Virus record (IMG/VR): IMGVR_UViG_3300030104_001372
Span: 1 to 24,779 of that record
Strand: one strand, 5' to 3'
Origin: a virus
Length of the DNA stretch: 24,779 nucleotides
The position numbers were made by a program, and so were the translations under genes. Of this stretch, positions 6,948-15,100 are shown in pieces (position 1 is the stretch's first letter; every line of letters begins with the position of its first letter). Under the pieces are notes generated by a model. The model had not been told where the DNA came from. It was given only the letters and a program-made list of their open reading frames with translations, and ran no database searches.

Positions 6948-9900
6948 TTAAGCCTTTCCATAGCCAGTAGCTGTCCAAGAGAATGCCCTTGACTGCCTTT
7001 GATTACTTGCATTGTAGATAGAAACACTAAAGCTAGTCGTGCTAGTAGAAGCAATTGTGTAATAGTCTCCAGAAGTCGTAGCACTAAAATTTAAACCAAT
7101 TGCTGGAGAGGCTTTAAAGGTTTTATCAAATGTAATTGTTACATCCGCACTTCCAGAAGTTGTACCTGATCCAGATTCTGTTCTCCTTCCCATCATTGGT
7201 TGAACTCTTAACTGATCAACTGCAATTTGTTCTAAATTTGAACCTGTTGTAAATTCAGCTTTCAACTCATATTTTCTGCAACTGATCTGAGCATTGTTAT
7301 AAACTCTCCAACTAGACCAATCACTATTAGAAGGACTTGCTACTTGGGTCGTTCTCACATATAGCTTGACATCACAATTTGAAGGCGCTGTTCCATCAAT
7401 ACTCGTTTGTTCGTCCCAATCAGTCCAAGTATCCACGAAGTCTGCATAAGGAAAAAATGACCTTGCCCTTAAAGTACTATCCAGCCGTATTGAAAAAATA
7501 TCTCCTAAATCAATCGGATTATTTTGGAATAAATAAGTTCCTGAAGTATGCAATGTTGCATTGCCCCCTGAACTTCCTCCATCGGCTGCCATTAATAATT
7601 CACCTGTGGTTACCGTTAGATTTGTTTTTGAACCAGGGAAGGTATTGTCCTCTTGTTGTATGGGTAATAATTCCATATCGTCAAGATCTGGCATCGTAAA
7701 TTCAATGCCTGCATATCCAACACTTTCATTGCCGTCAGCATCAACAAATTTCATTAAGTAAGTTCCGCCTTTTAATGTTGCATAAGCTTCTTTAGCTGTA
7801 CCGACTAAATCACTATGAATACTCGTTGCAGTAGCCCAAGTTACGTTTGATAAATTTGGAGAATGCCTAAGACGCACTAAGCCGCCAACAGTCACATCAA
7901 GATCTGATGACTGAGTCCAATTAAGTCTTGCAAGCCCATTTGTAGGAACCATAGAAAAACCAGTTGGATCTTCTGGTGGCGCGGATTTACCTTCTAATAA
8001 TTTTTCAAACGTGACAATCTGGCTTCCTCTACCTAATGAGTTATAAGCCTGGACCTGAATATAAATCGTTCCTTCTCTTACATTTCTTATGGTCGCGGAG
8101 GGAGTTGAGGTTGTTATTAATTGCCAGTTGTCATTCTCCATTCTGTAACTAATTCTATATTCAGAAACATTGACTCGATCATGTTGAAAATCAAAGTCAA
8201 AGCCAACAAAGATTCCTTGACCTTCTGAATATAAAAACTGGTTACCTCTAGGTTGAGTAATCTTATTAGGAGCTAATGAAAGATTGCTTATATCTCTTAA
8301 AACAACATCTTCTCCAGAATCTACAGAGTTATAAATGCTTGAGTTATATTCCAACGCCGTTACTGATAAAGCGTTATTTTCAGAACTTTCGGTTACAGAA
8401 ATTATTCGATACTGCTGCGACTGAATATCTGATGTTTGAATCATCCATAAATTAGGCGTTGTTGGTGCTTGTGAAAAAGTCCCATCAATGTTGATTGTTG
8501 TTCCACTAATGCTTGATATTGTTTTTGTTTCTACTAAACCTGTCGGCATGATGACAGATATTGTAGGACTTAAACCCAGATTAATATTTGATAAATTCTC
8601 AGAACTATCAGCAACAATTGAACTCGTAGTTCCTGATTTAATGCGACCTGATCTTCTTTCCCCTGCCCTTAATTCATCTGCAATATCAATAACCATTCCA
8701 GGTCGTAAGACTAAACCCGAATCCATCCCCACTGAAAAAGTACATGTCTGAGTTAGTAGCTGTTCACTTTTTAAAAGCCAACGCCCCATTCTATGAGCTT
8801 GTCCTTGGGAGTAACATCCCAGAGCTTTAATTTGCTTTTCAATAATTCCATATTTAGACACTGCATCAGCATCTTCTACATACTCAAACTGGACTTCTCC
8901 CAATGCTTCATAATTTTGCCAAGCAACGGAGCAACAAGTATGACGAGCCTTCTGCGAGCTACCAGAATATTCAAATAAACCCTCGATGACATTTGAATTT
9001 CCCAGGATGTATGAAGAGTCAACGGGAGCATCTTGAACCATTACTACGCTGCCTGCTCCGTAATAACTAATCCCACGAAACAAAGAAGTCATCTGCTGTA
9101 TAACATTAAATACCTCATCTCTTGTATTAATTAAAAGGTTGCAAAGCATACGCGGCTCTTGGCCTCCTTTCATATCAGAGACAAGACCATTGGTGTATTG
9201 GCTAATGGTGTAAAAGTCCCATTTATCAAGAGAACTTTCTGGAAGACCTATTGAATAACGATCATTAATAAGCAACTCATATAAACACCATGCTGGATCT
9301 GCGCACCAAGTAGCAGCCTGAAATGTTCCATCCCATATTCCGCTATAAGTTAAACGTCCAAGTTGAGATTCACCAACTCCTAAACTTGTCGAAGTAATAA
9401 CGGTTGCATTACTTGGGATTTTTACCTTGATGCCACGAATTAAATATTTACGAGCAGGGATGCTTTGAAAGGAACGACTATCAAACCTTAAAAAAGCTAA
9501 TGCGGTGTTGGGATAACGAAACTTCTCATCAATTATTTTTGTGTAACTTTGCCACCAAGTTTGTGAACTATGCTTTGCATTGGAATCATCAGCGCTAACT
9601 CTTACAACTCTTATATCAACAGGGAATGACCCCGTTAGAGGGAAGACATAATCTCTTAAATATAGGTTGCTTGATTTTCCAGAAATTGTGTCTGTCTTAA
9701 CTGCGTTATACCCACCACCGTTATATTGCACATCTATTCTAATTTGAACAGAAGTTCCTACAATATCTCCATCGTCTTCGACTTTTCTAAGTATTGGAAT
9801 TTTAATTGTTACACGAACTCTGTCTGTTGTAGAAGTTGTTATTTGACGAGTAACTGAGGTTGAATTTGTAACTTCAACATTAACTCCTTCTTCATCCTCA

Positions 9901-10181
9901 TTCCCCATAAGATCAGAAATATATGTTTGATCCTGTGTCCCGTTTTTAGTAACGATTGAATATCCCTCGAAATTATTATTCCCTGCTGAATCTTGAACAG
10001 GAGTCCCGTCTAAATAAATTGATTTAAATCCATCATCTAAACCTTGGATGGGGCCTTCTGTAAGTGCATCCAAGACCTTTGCATATTGTATCGATTGAAG
10101 TGAATCATCAGCCTCAGTCGGGGTTCGATTACCACCTCCCCCTTTTCCACCACCTCCTCCTGCACCGCGAATCTCAGTCAT
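6948..10181 (-). CDS. J: Central tail tip protein (lambda gpJ-like), 1077 aa
   Basis: The gpJ-family host-specificity protein forms the central hub at the tail tip and contacts the receptor. After a Gly-rich flexible N terminus comes the family signature SLQSIQYAKVLDALTEGPIQGL (residues about 27-48), then the conserved hub domain with AWCLYELLIND (297-307) and PRMLCNLLINTRDEVFNVI. Two fibronectin type III-like domains follow (about 640-730 and 735-830). The C-terminal 80 residues (VTITFDKTF ... RAFSWTATGYGK) form a separate tip domain. I chose ATG 10181 over the TTG two codons earlier: an AGGAGG Shine-Dalgarno at 10189-10194 is 7 nt from ATG but only 1 nt from TTG. It follows the I stop by 2 nt. 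Length is close to lambda J (about 1130 aa). Confidence 0.95.
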   Translation of the reverse strand: MTEIRGAGGGGGKGGGGNRTPTEADDSLQSIQYAKVLDALTEGPIQGLDDGFKSIYLDGTPVQDSAGNNNFEGYSIVTKNGTQDQTYISDLMGNEDEEGVNVEVTNSTSVTRQITTSTTDRVRVTIKIPILRKVEDDGDIVGTSVQIRIDVQYNGGGYNAVKTDTISGKSSNLYLRDYVFPLTGSFPVDIRVVRVSADDSNAKHSSQTWWQSYTKIIDEKFRYPNTALAFLRFDSRSFQSIPARKYLIRGIKVKIPSNATVITSTSLGVGESQLGRLTYSGIWDGTFQAATWCADPAWCLYELLINDRYSIGLPESSLDKWDFYTISQYTNGLVSDMKGGQEPRMLCNLLINTRDEVFNVIQQMTSLFRGISYYGAGSVVMVQDAPVDSSYILGNSNVIEGLFEYSGSSQKARHTCCSVAWQNYEALGEVQFEYVEDADAVSKYGIIEKQIKALGCYSQGQAHRMGRWLLKSEQLLTQTCTFSVGMDSGLVLRPGMVIDIADELRAGERRSGRIKSGTTSSIVADSSENLSNINLGLSPTISVIMPTGLVETKTISSISGTTINIDGTFSQAPTTPNLWMIQTSDIQSQQYRIISVTESSENNALSVTALEYNSSIYNSVDSGEDVVLRDISNLSLAPNKITQPRGNQFLYSEGQGIFVGFDFDFQHDRVNVSEYRISYRMENDNWQLITTSTPSATIRNVREGTIYIQVQAYNSLGRGSQIVTFEKLLEGKSAPPEDPTGFSMVPTNGLARLNWTQSSDLDVTVGGLVRLRHSPNLSNVTWATATSIHSDLVGTAKEAYATLKGGTYLMKFVDADGNESVGYAGIEFTMPDLDDMELLPIQQEDNTFPGSKTNLTVTTGELLMAADGGSSGGNATLHTSGTYLFQNNPIDLGDIFSIRLDSTLRARSFFPYADFVDTWTDWDEQTSIDGTAPSNCDVKLYVRTTQVASPSNSDWSSWRVYNNAQISCRKYELKAEFTTGSNLEQIAVDQLRVQPMMGRRTESGSGTTSGSADVTITFDKTFKASPAIGLNFSATTSGDYYTIASTSTTSFSVSIYNASNQRQSRAFSWTATGYGKA

Positions 10182-10183
10182 CG

Positions 10184-10834
10184 TCAAACCTCCTGATCAA
10201 CATCTAATCCAGAACTAATTACACAACTACCAATGAAAAGCCGTCCAAATGCAATGGGTATAGCTGTGCCAACCTGGGCAGTATTGGTCACGCCACTAAA
10301 ACTATAATTCTGTAATCTGTTTGCTTGTTTCATATCTAAATCAGGAGGAGGAGGAGAAAGCATTTGACTAACACCTCCAACGACTAATGAAAGGCCAATT
10401 GCACCAAGAGCTTTTGAACCCCATGCACCTGCTGCGTAAGCACCAACAGACCAAGTACCGGCGGCTCCACCAGTGCCAGCAAAAGCAGCGCTTGCACCAA
10501 AGGTATAAAACGAAAGTCCAATTAATGCAGCGCCTAAAAGTATCTGTCCCACACCCCTTCCAGCACCTGTCAAAACTGGAGTGATTGAAAAAACTTCTTT
10601 CTCACTCCAAGGAAGAAGCAACGTTTCTATTTCTGCTTCTTTAACAATCTCACTTCCTAATTGAACTTTATATCCCACACCATCCTTTTCGCTTTCAATC
10701 ATCCATTTGTCTAACCCCTTAAAATTAGATGTCAAAGCTTTTATTGCTTCGGCAGGAGTACTTACGTCAAGTTCAAACCTTCCTTGACCTCCAAGACGTT
10801 TTTTTAATTCGCCGTAAACTTTAACGACTTTCAT
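10184..10834 (-). CDS. I: Tail assembly protein I (lambda gpI-like), 216 aa
   Basis: Lies between K and J, as in lambda, and has the gpI plan. A ubiquitin-like N-terminal domain runs over residues 1-85 (VVKVYGELKKRLGG, FELDVSTPAEAIKALTSNF). A Gly/Ala-rich hydrophobic central segment follows (about 93-157). The conserved C terminus is NYSFSGVTNTAQVGTAIPIA followed by FGRLFIGSCVISSG. Lambda gpI is needed for tail tip assembly but is not known as a component of the finished virion. The ATG lies inside the end of K (14-nt overlap). The hydrophobic centre is typical of the family and need not be a true membrane anchor. Confidence 0.9.
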   Translation of the reverse strand: MKVVKVYGELKKRLGGQGRFELDVSTPAEAIKALTSNFKGLDKWMIESEKDGVGYKVQLGSEIVKEAEIETLLLPWSEKEVFSITPVLTGAGRGVGQILLGAALIGLSFYTFGASAAFAGTGGAAGTWSVGAYAAGAWGSKALGAIGLSLVVGGVSQMLSPPPPDLDMKQANRLQNYSFSGVTNTAQVGTAIPIAFGRLFIGSCVISSGLDVDQEV

Positions 10835-11534
10835 GCTTCAAAACTTTAGCCGTCACCTTTTGATAATAGCCACCGTAGACATCGCGAGAAGATAATCGAC
10901 CTTGAACGTGATGTAAAACGATGCCATCGTCTAAATATATGGCTGCGTGGTTTGGTACTGGACTTTCTAAATGCATCAAAAATAAATCACCATATCCAAC
11001 CTCACTAATATCAACTTCTTTAAAATTCTCTTTTTTAAAATTATCTAAATACATATTCTCTCCTTTCTCCCACCATTGATCTCTCCTGTTGTAATCGTTC
11101 AAAATAATATTAAATTTTCTTTTATAAAAGTCTCTCACGAGTGAATAGCAATCAATAATTCCATGAGAAAATTCTCTGCCGACATAGGGAAGCTCCCATC
11201 CGCTTGGTTTGTATGATGCCCATTGTTCAGTATTAGGATTCACGATGAACCAAGGCAAACCAGACTTCTCACATGCGACCATGTCAGCCTGACTTGGCGA
11301 TGGGTTTGTTTTTGGATGGCTATGAATAACGGCTGTGATTTCTCCTTTAGTCTCTGCTTTTAAATAATCACTCGGATCAAGGATGAAATGCTCGTCAGGA
11401 GTTACAGCTAAATTTTGACATTTAAAATATCTATTTTTACCTTTTACAACGTGGACTAAACCTACAGCCTCATTTGGAAACTGCTCCTTTGCATGACCCA
11501 ATGCTTCTTCCTTTATCTTTTTAGTTAGATTCAA
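10821..11534 (-). CDS. K: Tail tip assembly protein K: JAMM peptidase plus NlpC/P60 domain, 237 aa
   Basis: Two catalytic domains as in lambda gpK. The N-terminal JAB/MPN domain shows a full JAMM zinc motif: Glu22 in NEAVGLV, then H71-S-H73, S81 and D84 in the HxH-x7-S-x2-D arrangement. The C-terminal NlpC/P60 domain has the nucleophile Cys129 in GIIDCYSLVRDF, His196 in NHAAIYLDDG, and a probable third residue in VLHHV (208-209). It likely processes tail tip components or cleaves peptidoglycan during entry. The start is a TTG that overlaps the L stop as TTGA, with an AGGT-type Shine-Dalgarno about 8 nt upstream. No in-frame ATG occurs early enough to preserve the JAMM domain. Confidence 0.93.
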   Translation of the reverse strand: MNLTKKIKEEALGHAKEQFPNEAVGLVHVVKGKNRYFKCQNLAVTPDEHFILDPSDYLKAETKGEITAVIHSHPKTNPSPSQADMVACEKSGLPWFIVNPNTEQWASYKPSGWELPYVGREFSHGIIDCYSLVRDFYKRKFNIILNDYNRRDQWWEKGENMYLDNFKKENFKEVDISEVGYGDLFLMHLESPVPNHAAIYLDDGIVLHHVQGRLSSRDVYGGYYQKVTAKVLKHESR

Positions 11535-12424
11535 CTTTGACGACCTGCGGAAGGAAAAGAACCAAAAGGCAATGGATTATTATCACCGAACCTTTTCTTA
11601 CAAGAACTCACCCTTTTACCACAACGATCATTTGCTAAAGAAGACTCTGGATTGTCCTCTGCATCAAAATAATTAGACCCTGTATAACTACACTCCCCAG
11701 ACCGATAAGCCCACTGACAAATATTCCCGATTAATTGACGACGAGGAATTTTAGATCCTGGTCTATCTGTTTTCATTGCTAATTCGAATCGAACCGAATC
11801 TCTATTCTCGGAAGCTTTACGATCAATCTCCCAAATTTCAACAGGCCATTGAGCGTTTGGATCTGCTGCTGTTTCACCGTCTAAATATTTTTTAAGCGTT
11901 CTTATTCTTCTTACTTCGGCTCCAGTTAGATCGTTTCCAGTTGTCGTCGCATTTACCACAACTAATAAAGCCGTAATCGTATTATCTAAATTTGCAATCG
12001 TTAATGTCGGACGTGGTAATTTTCCTGCTGATGAATATTCGAAGCCGTCAGCAATAATGGGGACTCTTGAATAAGAATTACCATCCCATGTAATGTTGCC
12101 ACTAATAGCAGCGTTACATCCATTGTGAAATCTATAAATATCATTTGAACCATGTAACTCATTACTTAAACGCACTTCAAATAATTCAATAATTGCACTC
12201 GGCGCTAATTTAGAAAGCTCTTCATAAACGCTACTAATTGCTGTCCATACGACATTATTATCATTAACAGTTGATCCTATATCTGTAGGCCAGGAAGGTT
12301 CAGAGCTTGCTGAAGTTCCAGCGGTTGTACATTTAAAAAACAGACCAGTAACTTGATCAGTAGTTGCACGACGTATATCGCCAAGGCTGAAAGATGTACT
12401 AGCTACCCATGCTGAAACTGCCAT
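11531..12424 (-). CDS. L: Minor tail protein L (lambda gpL-like) with N-terminal accessory domain, 297 aa
   Basis: The main part (about residues 70-297) is a gpL-family tail tip protein. It has four spaced cysteines, C236, C245, C268 and C275, in the pattern C..WAYRSGEC.Y...CGK....C, followed by RFGDNNPLPFGSFP. In lambda gpL the equivalent cysteines bind an iron-sulfur cluster. The first 63 residues are extra relative to lambda: W.A.TSFSLGD, KCTTAGTSASSEPSWP and the closing VVWTA. This is the pattern of small carbohydrate-binding-like modules found on many phage tail proteins. The ATG overlaps the M stop as TAATG. The extra module may add a glycan-contacting surface at the tail tip (inference). 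Confidence 0.93.
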   Translation of the reverse strand: MAVSAWVASTSFSLGDIRRATTDQVTGLFFKCTTAGTSASSEPSWPTDIGSTVNDNNVVWTAISSVYEELSKLAPSAIIELFEVRLSNELHGSNDIYRFHNGCNAAISGNITWDGNSYSRVPIIADGFEYSSAGKLPRPTLTIANLDNTITALLVVVNATTTGNDLTGAEVRRIRTLKKYLDGETAADPNAQWPVEIWEIDRKASENRDSVRFELAMKTDRPGSKIPRRQLIGNICQWAYRSGECSYTGSNYFDAEDNPESSLANDRCGKRVSSCKKRFGDNNPLPFGSFPSAGRQS

Positions 12425-12759
12425 TAGGGTTCAAATACTTCTCTAAAAGTTGCAAGTACACTCGAAAAACCAGAAACAGTCATTTCGGTTGACCAAGTGC
12501 TGCATACCCATTTACTTGCACTTCCTCTTGGTGGTGTCCAATCAAAAGATTCAATCCCCTTTCTTGCTTCAAAAAAATTCAGAATATTATCTCGCTCAGT
12601 ATCAGTTCGATTGCTAAAACGTAAGTTCCACACTTTTGGATCTCTGGAAAGACCCATCTGGATTCTTTGTTCATAGCCATCACCAAACTTAACGCTCCTA
12701 ATTAAAGGCTGGCTTTTTTCTGATGCGGTATAACTTGGGCTAATGGTGAAAGTAGGCAT
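12424..12759 (-). CDS. M: Minor tail protein M (lambda gpM-like), 111 aa
   Basis: Matches the gpM family in length and pattern: PSYTASEKSQPLIRSVKFGDGY (near 8-29), then RDPKVWNLRFSNRT, a central NFFEARKGIESFDWTPP and a closing TFREVFEP. In lambda, gpM joins the tail tip during assembly and sits near the end of the tube. The position between tape measure and L is the same as in lambda. The gene begins 2 nt after the tape measure stop and ends in a TAATG overlap with L. It is a short cytoplasmic structural protein with no unusual residues. Confidence 0.92.
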   Translation of the reverse strand: MPTFTISPSYTASEKSQPLIRSVKFGDGYEQRIQMGLSRDPKVWNLRFSNRTDTERDNILNFFEARKGIESFDWTPPRGSASKWVCSTWSTEMTVSGFSSVLATFREVFEP

Positions 12760-12761
12760 GA

Positions 12762-14384
12762 TTAAGAAGCTAAAAGTCCTCCTGGCCTTTTCTCCTGCAC
12801 AAGGATGGACTGGACAGAACTAGCGATTAACTTTCCAAGCATTCTTCCCTCTTCTTCCTCCCCTTGCACGCTTGTCCCTTGTGCATCAACATTTACCACA
12901 ACAGAAGTATTAGACCCACCGCCTTCAACACCTAAAATTCCATTCCTACGTTTTAATGGGAGTATTGCTTCACTACCTTTTTCTCCAGCAACAGCAATGC
13001 CACCATTAGCCATATATTTAAAGTGCGGACTATTTATGACTCCTCCTTTGGCATATTCGGTTACATGTTGACCATCCTCGAAAACATTTCCTTTGGCGCT
13101 AAATATTCCTTTGACCCAACCTGTCAGTGGTGCTGTAATTGCTTCTTGAATAGCGATCCTAGCCATATCTCTAAGGATGCTGTCTGCTAAAGATTTAAAT
13201 TCCAATTTGCCAGTCATCACAAAATCCACTAATGAATCTTCCATCTTTTTAAACGCATTAACGACCATATCTGAAACTCTCGTTGCAATATCTTTTAAAC
13301 CGTTTTTATATTTATCTAATCCTTCAACAGCACCCCTGGCCCATTCGGAATTTAATTTTTTAACAGATTCAGTGACTTCATCTATAACTTCTGGCCTGAA
13401 ATGTCTCCCGACTATTTGCCCTGTTTGTTCTACGTTTCCAGGGGTGTTGAATTGTCCGTCACGTCTCGCTCTATTTTTTTCTAACTCTGATACAAAATCA
13501 GGGTCATCCATTGGATTCCCCCCAAACCCAAACGTCATAAATTTCATAAACCCTTGTAACTCTTTGCTCTTTAAAACTGCGTTTAACCTGTCAACACCAA
13601 ATTCAAGAGCATTAACAACTTTTGTTATACCCTCTAAGTTGTCTTGTACTGCAGTGATTTTTAATTCATCAATTGCTATTTTTAAATCTCTAAACTGCTG
13701 CTCTGGTCCTTTCATGGCTTCCGTTAACTTTTCAGCGCCTTCAGTTCTCAGTCGTTCCAATGCTGGCAAAATATAATCGATCGTCACCTTTCCTTGTTTA
13801 GCAAGATCTCTCATCTGACCAACAGGGACACCCATCTCTTTAGCTATTGCTTGAACAACTGCTGGAGTTTGTTCGAAGACACTATTTAATTCTTGTCCTC
13901 TTAAAACGCCAGTTCCTAAAGCCTGAGATAATTGTAAGAACGCACCGGATGCTTCAGAAGCAGTCGTTCCGCTTAACTTTGCCGCCGTATTAAATCCTTC
14001 ATAAACAGTTCTAATATCTTCTAGTTCTAATCCAATCGGTCTTAAACGTGCATAAATTTGAGCAAATTCCTTATTGGCTTGAGTTTGACTAATTCCAAAT
14101 TTTTCTGAAGCTGCACTCGCTGCATTCTGAACGCTCGCTAAATTATCAAATCCTTCTGATAGTAACTTTAATCTTCTTTCTGATTCGGCTCTTTGTACTG
14201 TGACGTTTAACGCATCTTGGACAACTCTTAAAGCAACATAAGCCTTTGCTAAACCATCAAAAGTTAATTTGACATTCTTAACTTTCCCTGCCAACCCCTG
14301 CATGGAGTTGCCTAAACGCTTGATGCCTTGCGCTCCTAAAGTCTTAACAGCCAGGAGCATTGAAAACTTTGTGCCTTGCGCCAT
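12762..14384 (-). CDS. H: Tape measure protein (lambda gpH-like), 540 aa
   Basis: Sets tail length and helps deliver DNA. The N-terminal domain (about 80-270) matches the tape-measure N domain, with EKFGISQTQANKEFAQIYAR, TASEASGAFLQLSQALGTG, LRGQELNSVFEQTPAVVQAI and GQMRDLAKQGKVTIDYI. A short helical middle follows. The C-terminal segment holds MEDSLVDFVMTGKLEFKSL with DMARIAIQEAITAPL, as in lambda gpH, and then the family run GGIAVAGEKGSEAILPLKRR. At about 0.15 nm per residue (a rule of thumb) 540 aa would measure a tail near 80 nm, shorter than lambda. The ATG has an AAGGAG Shine-Dalgarno and lies 1 nt beyond the chaperone T-part stop. Confidence 0.94.
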   Translation of the reverse strand: MAQGTKFSMLLAVKTLGAQGIKRLGNSMQGLAGKVKNVKLTFDGLAKAYVALRVVQDALNVTVQRAESERRLKLLSEGFDNLASVQNAASAASEKFGISQTQANKEFAQIYARLRPIGLELEDIRTVYEGFNTAAKLSGTTASEASGAFLQLSQALGTGVLRGQELNSVFEQTPAVVQAIAKEMGVPVGQMRDLAKQGKVTIDYILPALERLRTEGAEKLTEAMKGPEQQFRDLKIAIDELKITAVQDNLEGITKVVNALEFGVDRLNAVLKSKELQGFMKFMTFGFGGNPMDDPDFVSELEKNRARRDGQFNTPGNVEQTGQIVGRHFRPEVIDEVTESVKKLNSEWARGAVEGLDKYKNGLKDIATRVSDMVVNAFKKMEDSLVDFVMTGKLEFKSLADSILRDMARIAIQEAITAPLTGWVKGIFSAKGNVFEDGQHVTEYAKGGVINSPHFKYMANGGIAVAGEKGSEAILPLKRRNGILGVEGGGSNTSVVVNVDAQGTSVQGEEEEGRMLGKLIASSVQSILVQEKRPGGLLAS

Positions 14385-14711
14385 CTACTTCTTCTCCTTA
14401 TTCATCTCAGCTAGTGCTGCGACTTCGATCACTTGTAAATCTTGAAGCACAGAACCTAGATTCTCATATTCATATAGTTTAGCTGTGCTTATTACGCTGG
14501 CATAGTCTAATCCAATAACACCACCCATAGTCGTCCTCCATTGCGTTTGAACTTTTAAAAATAGCGTTAGCGCATCCCAATTCTCAGGCAATACTTCAAA
14601 GTCAGGTTCAGGTTCAGGTTCAGGAAGAGCAATCCCAAACGCTGCTGCATCCTTTTCTAACAACTCCTTTGAATCACCGCCACTACACCAATAAATAGCA
14701 GCGGCTTTTAG
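14385..14711 (-). CDS. GT: Tail chaperone T-part, made as G-T fusion by -1 frameshift
   Basis: This frame lies -1 to gene G and is open from the slippery site (14711) to the stop at 14385, 108 codons. If entered by frameshift it gives LKAAAIYWCSGGDSKELLEK and onward, including a Pro-Glu repeat (PEPEPEPD) and the C-terminal GVIGLDYASVISTAKLYEYE typical of small phage tail chaperones. Fused to G it forms a product of about 221 aa, the equivalent of lambda gpGT. A free start is unlikely: the first usable codon is TTG at 14663 with the AAGGAG directly adjacent. Lambda gpGT binds tape measure and tube protein through its T part. Confidence 0.85.
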   Translation of the reverse strand, partial: LKAAAIYWCSGGDSKELLEKDAAAFGIALPEPEPEPDFEVLPENWDALTLFLKVQTQWRTTMGGVIGLDYASVISTAKLYEYENLGSVLQDLQVIEVAALAEMNKEKK

Positions 14712-14717
14712 TTTTTT
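14679..14717 (-). promoter_or_regulatory. -1 programmed frameshift signal (A AAA AAC plus stem-loop)
   Basis: The last sense codons of G read GTA AAA AAC, which contains the zero-frame slippery heptamer A AAA AAC (14717-14711), just before the TAA stop (14710-14708). Five nucleotides later (TAAAA) an 8-bp stem forms: GCCGCTGC (14705-14698) with GTAGTGGC (14686-14679), two G.U pairs, loop of 11 nt. Slipping back one base enters the T frame, which is open for 108 codons. Heptamer, 5-nt spacer and stem are the standard parts of a -1 frameshift site, at the position used in lambda G/GT. Confidence 0.85.
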
Positions 14718-15049
14718 ACTTTGACTCCAGAAATACTATCGAAGAATGATTTAGATATTGCATTTGCAACCATTGGGACATCTACCAATTTATTTAAATT
14801 AGAAACTGAAAATTCGAGTGGGTTTCCTTCGTCATCATCAATTCCCTCCCATCCAACTAAAACCTCATGCGCCATCTTCTTTGATGTAATTTTTCCTTTT
14901 TGGATTTGATTGCCTAATTCATCCACGCGAGTCATTGAGAGTCTTTTAAAGACACCATCAAAAGTGCATCTTTTATGTCTTCCGTCCATTGGTATATCAA
15001 CGGAAACAGGCCATTTGTAAGTGTCCGATTGCTTTAATACAAAAGCCAT
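14708..15049 (-). CDS. G: Tail assembly chaperone G (lambda gpG-like), 113 aa
   Basis: Short chaperone between the tail tube and tape measure genes, as in lambda. It begins MAFVLKQSDTYKWPVSVDIP, the pattern of phage tail chaperones that start with a lysine-bearing strand. It continues with RLSMTRVDELGNQI and AHEVLVGWEGIDDDEGNPLE, a common helix-turn-acidic segment of this group. It coats the tape measure protein during tail assembly, with a minority of ribosomes shifting -1 near its end to make the G-T fusion. The start is ATG 15049, preceded by an eight-T run on the coding strand and no Shine-Dalgarno. Length is typical of this group. Confidence 0.88.
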   Translation of the reverse strand: MAFVLKQSDTYKWPVSVDIPMDGRHKRCTFDGVFKRLSMTRVDELGNQIQKGKITSKKMAHEVLVGWEGIDDDEGNPLEFSVSNLNKLVDVPMVANAISKSFFDSISGVKVKN

Positions 15050-15100
15050 TTAAAAAAAATTATTTAGCCTAGCCTAACTTGTTCTCTGCCCTACGCAAGA

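Noticed and set aside
13177-13776. 199-aa plus-strand open frame opposite the tape measure gene
   Set aside because: Antisense to a well-supported gene; Ser/Asn/Phe-rich composition typical of reverse-strand reading of helical coding DNA, and no ribosome-binding site.
14385-14663. The T-part as an independent gene starting at TTG 14663
   Set aside because: The AAGGAG touches the TTG with no spacing, and the frame is open upstream to the slippery site, so a frameshift fusion explains it better.
15050-15085. Possible second terminator after the tail tube gene (eight-T run with nearby TTAG/CTAA)
   Set aside because: Only a 4-bp AT-rich stem can be drawn, too weak for a terminator; the T run alone is not evidence.
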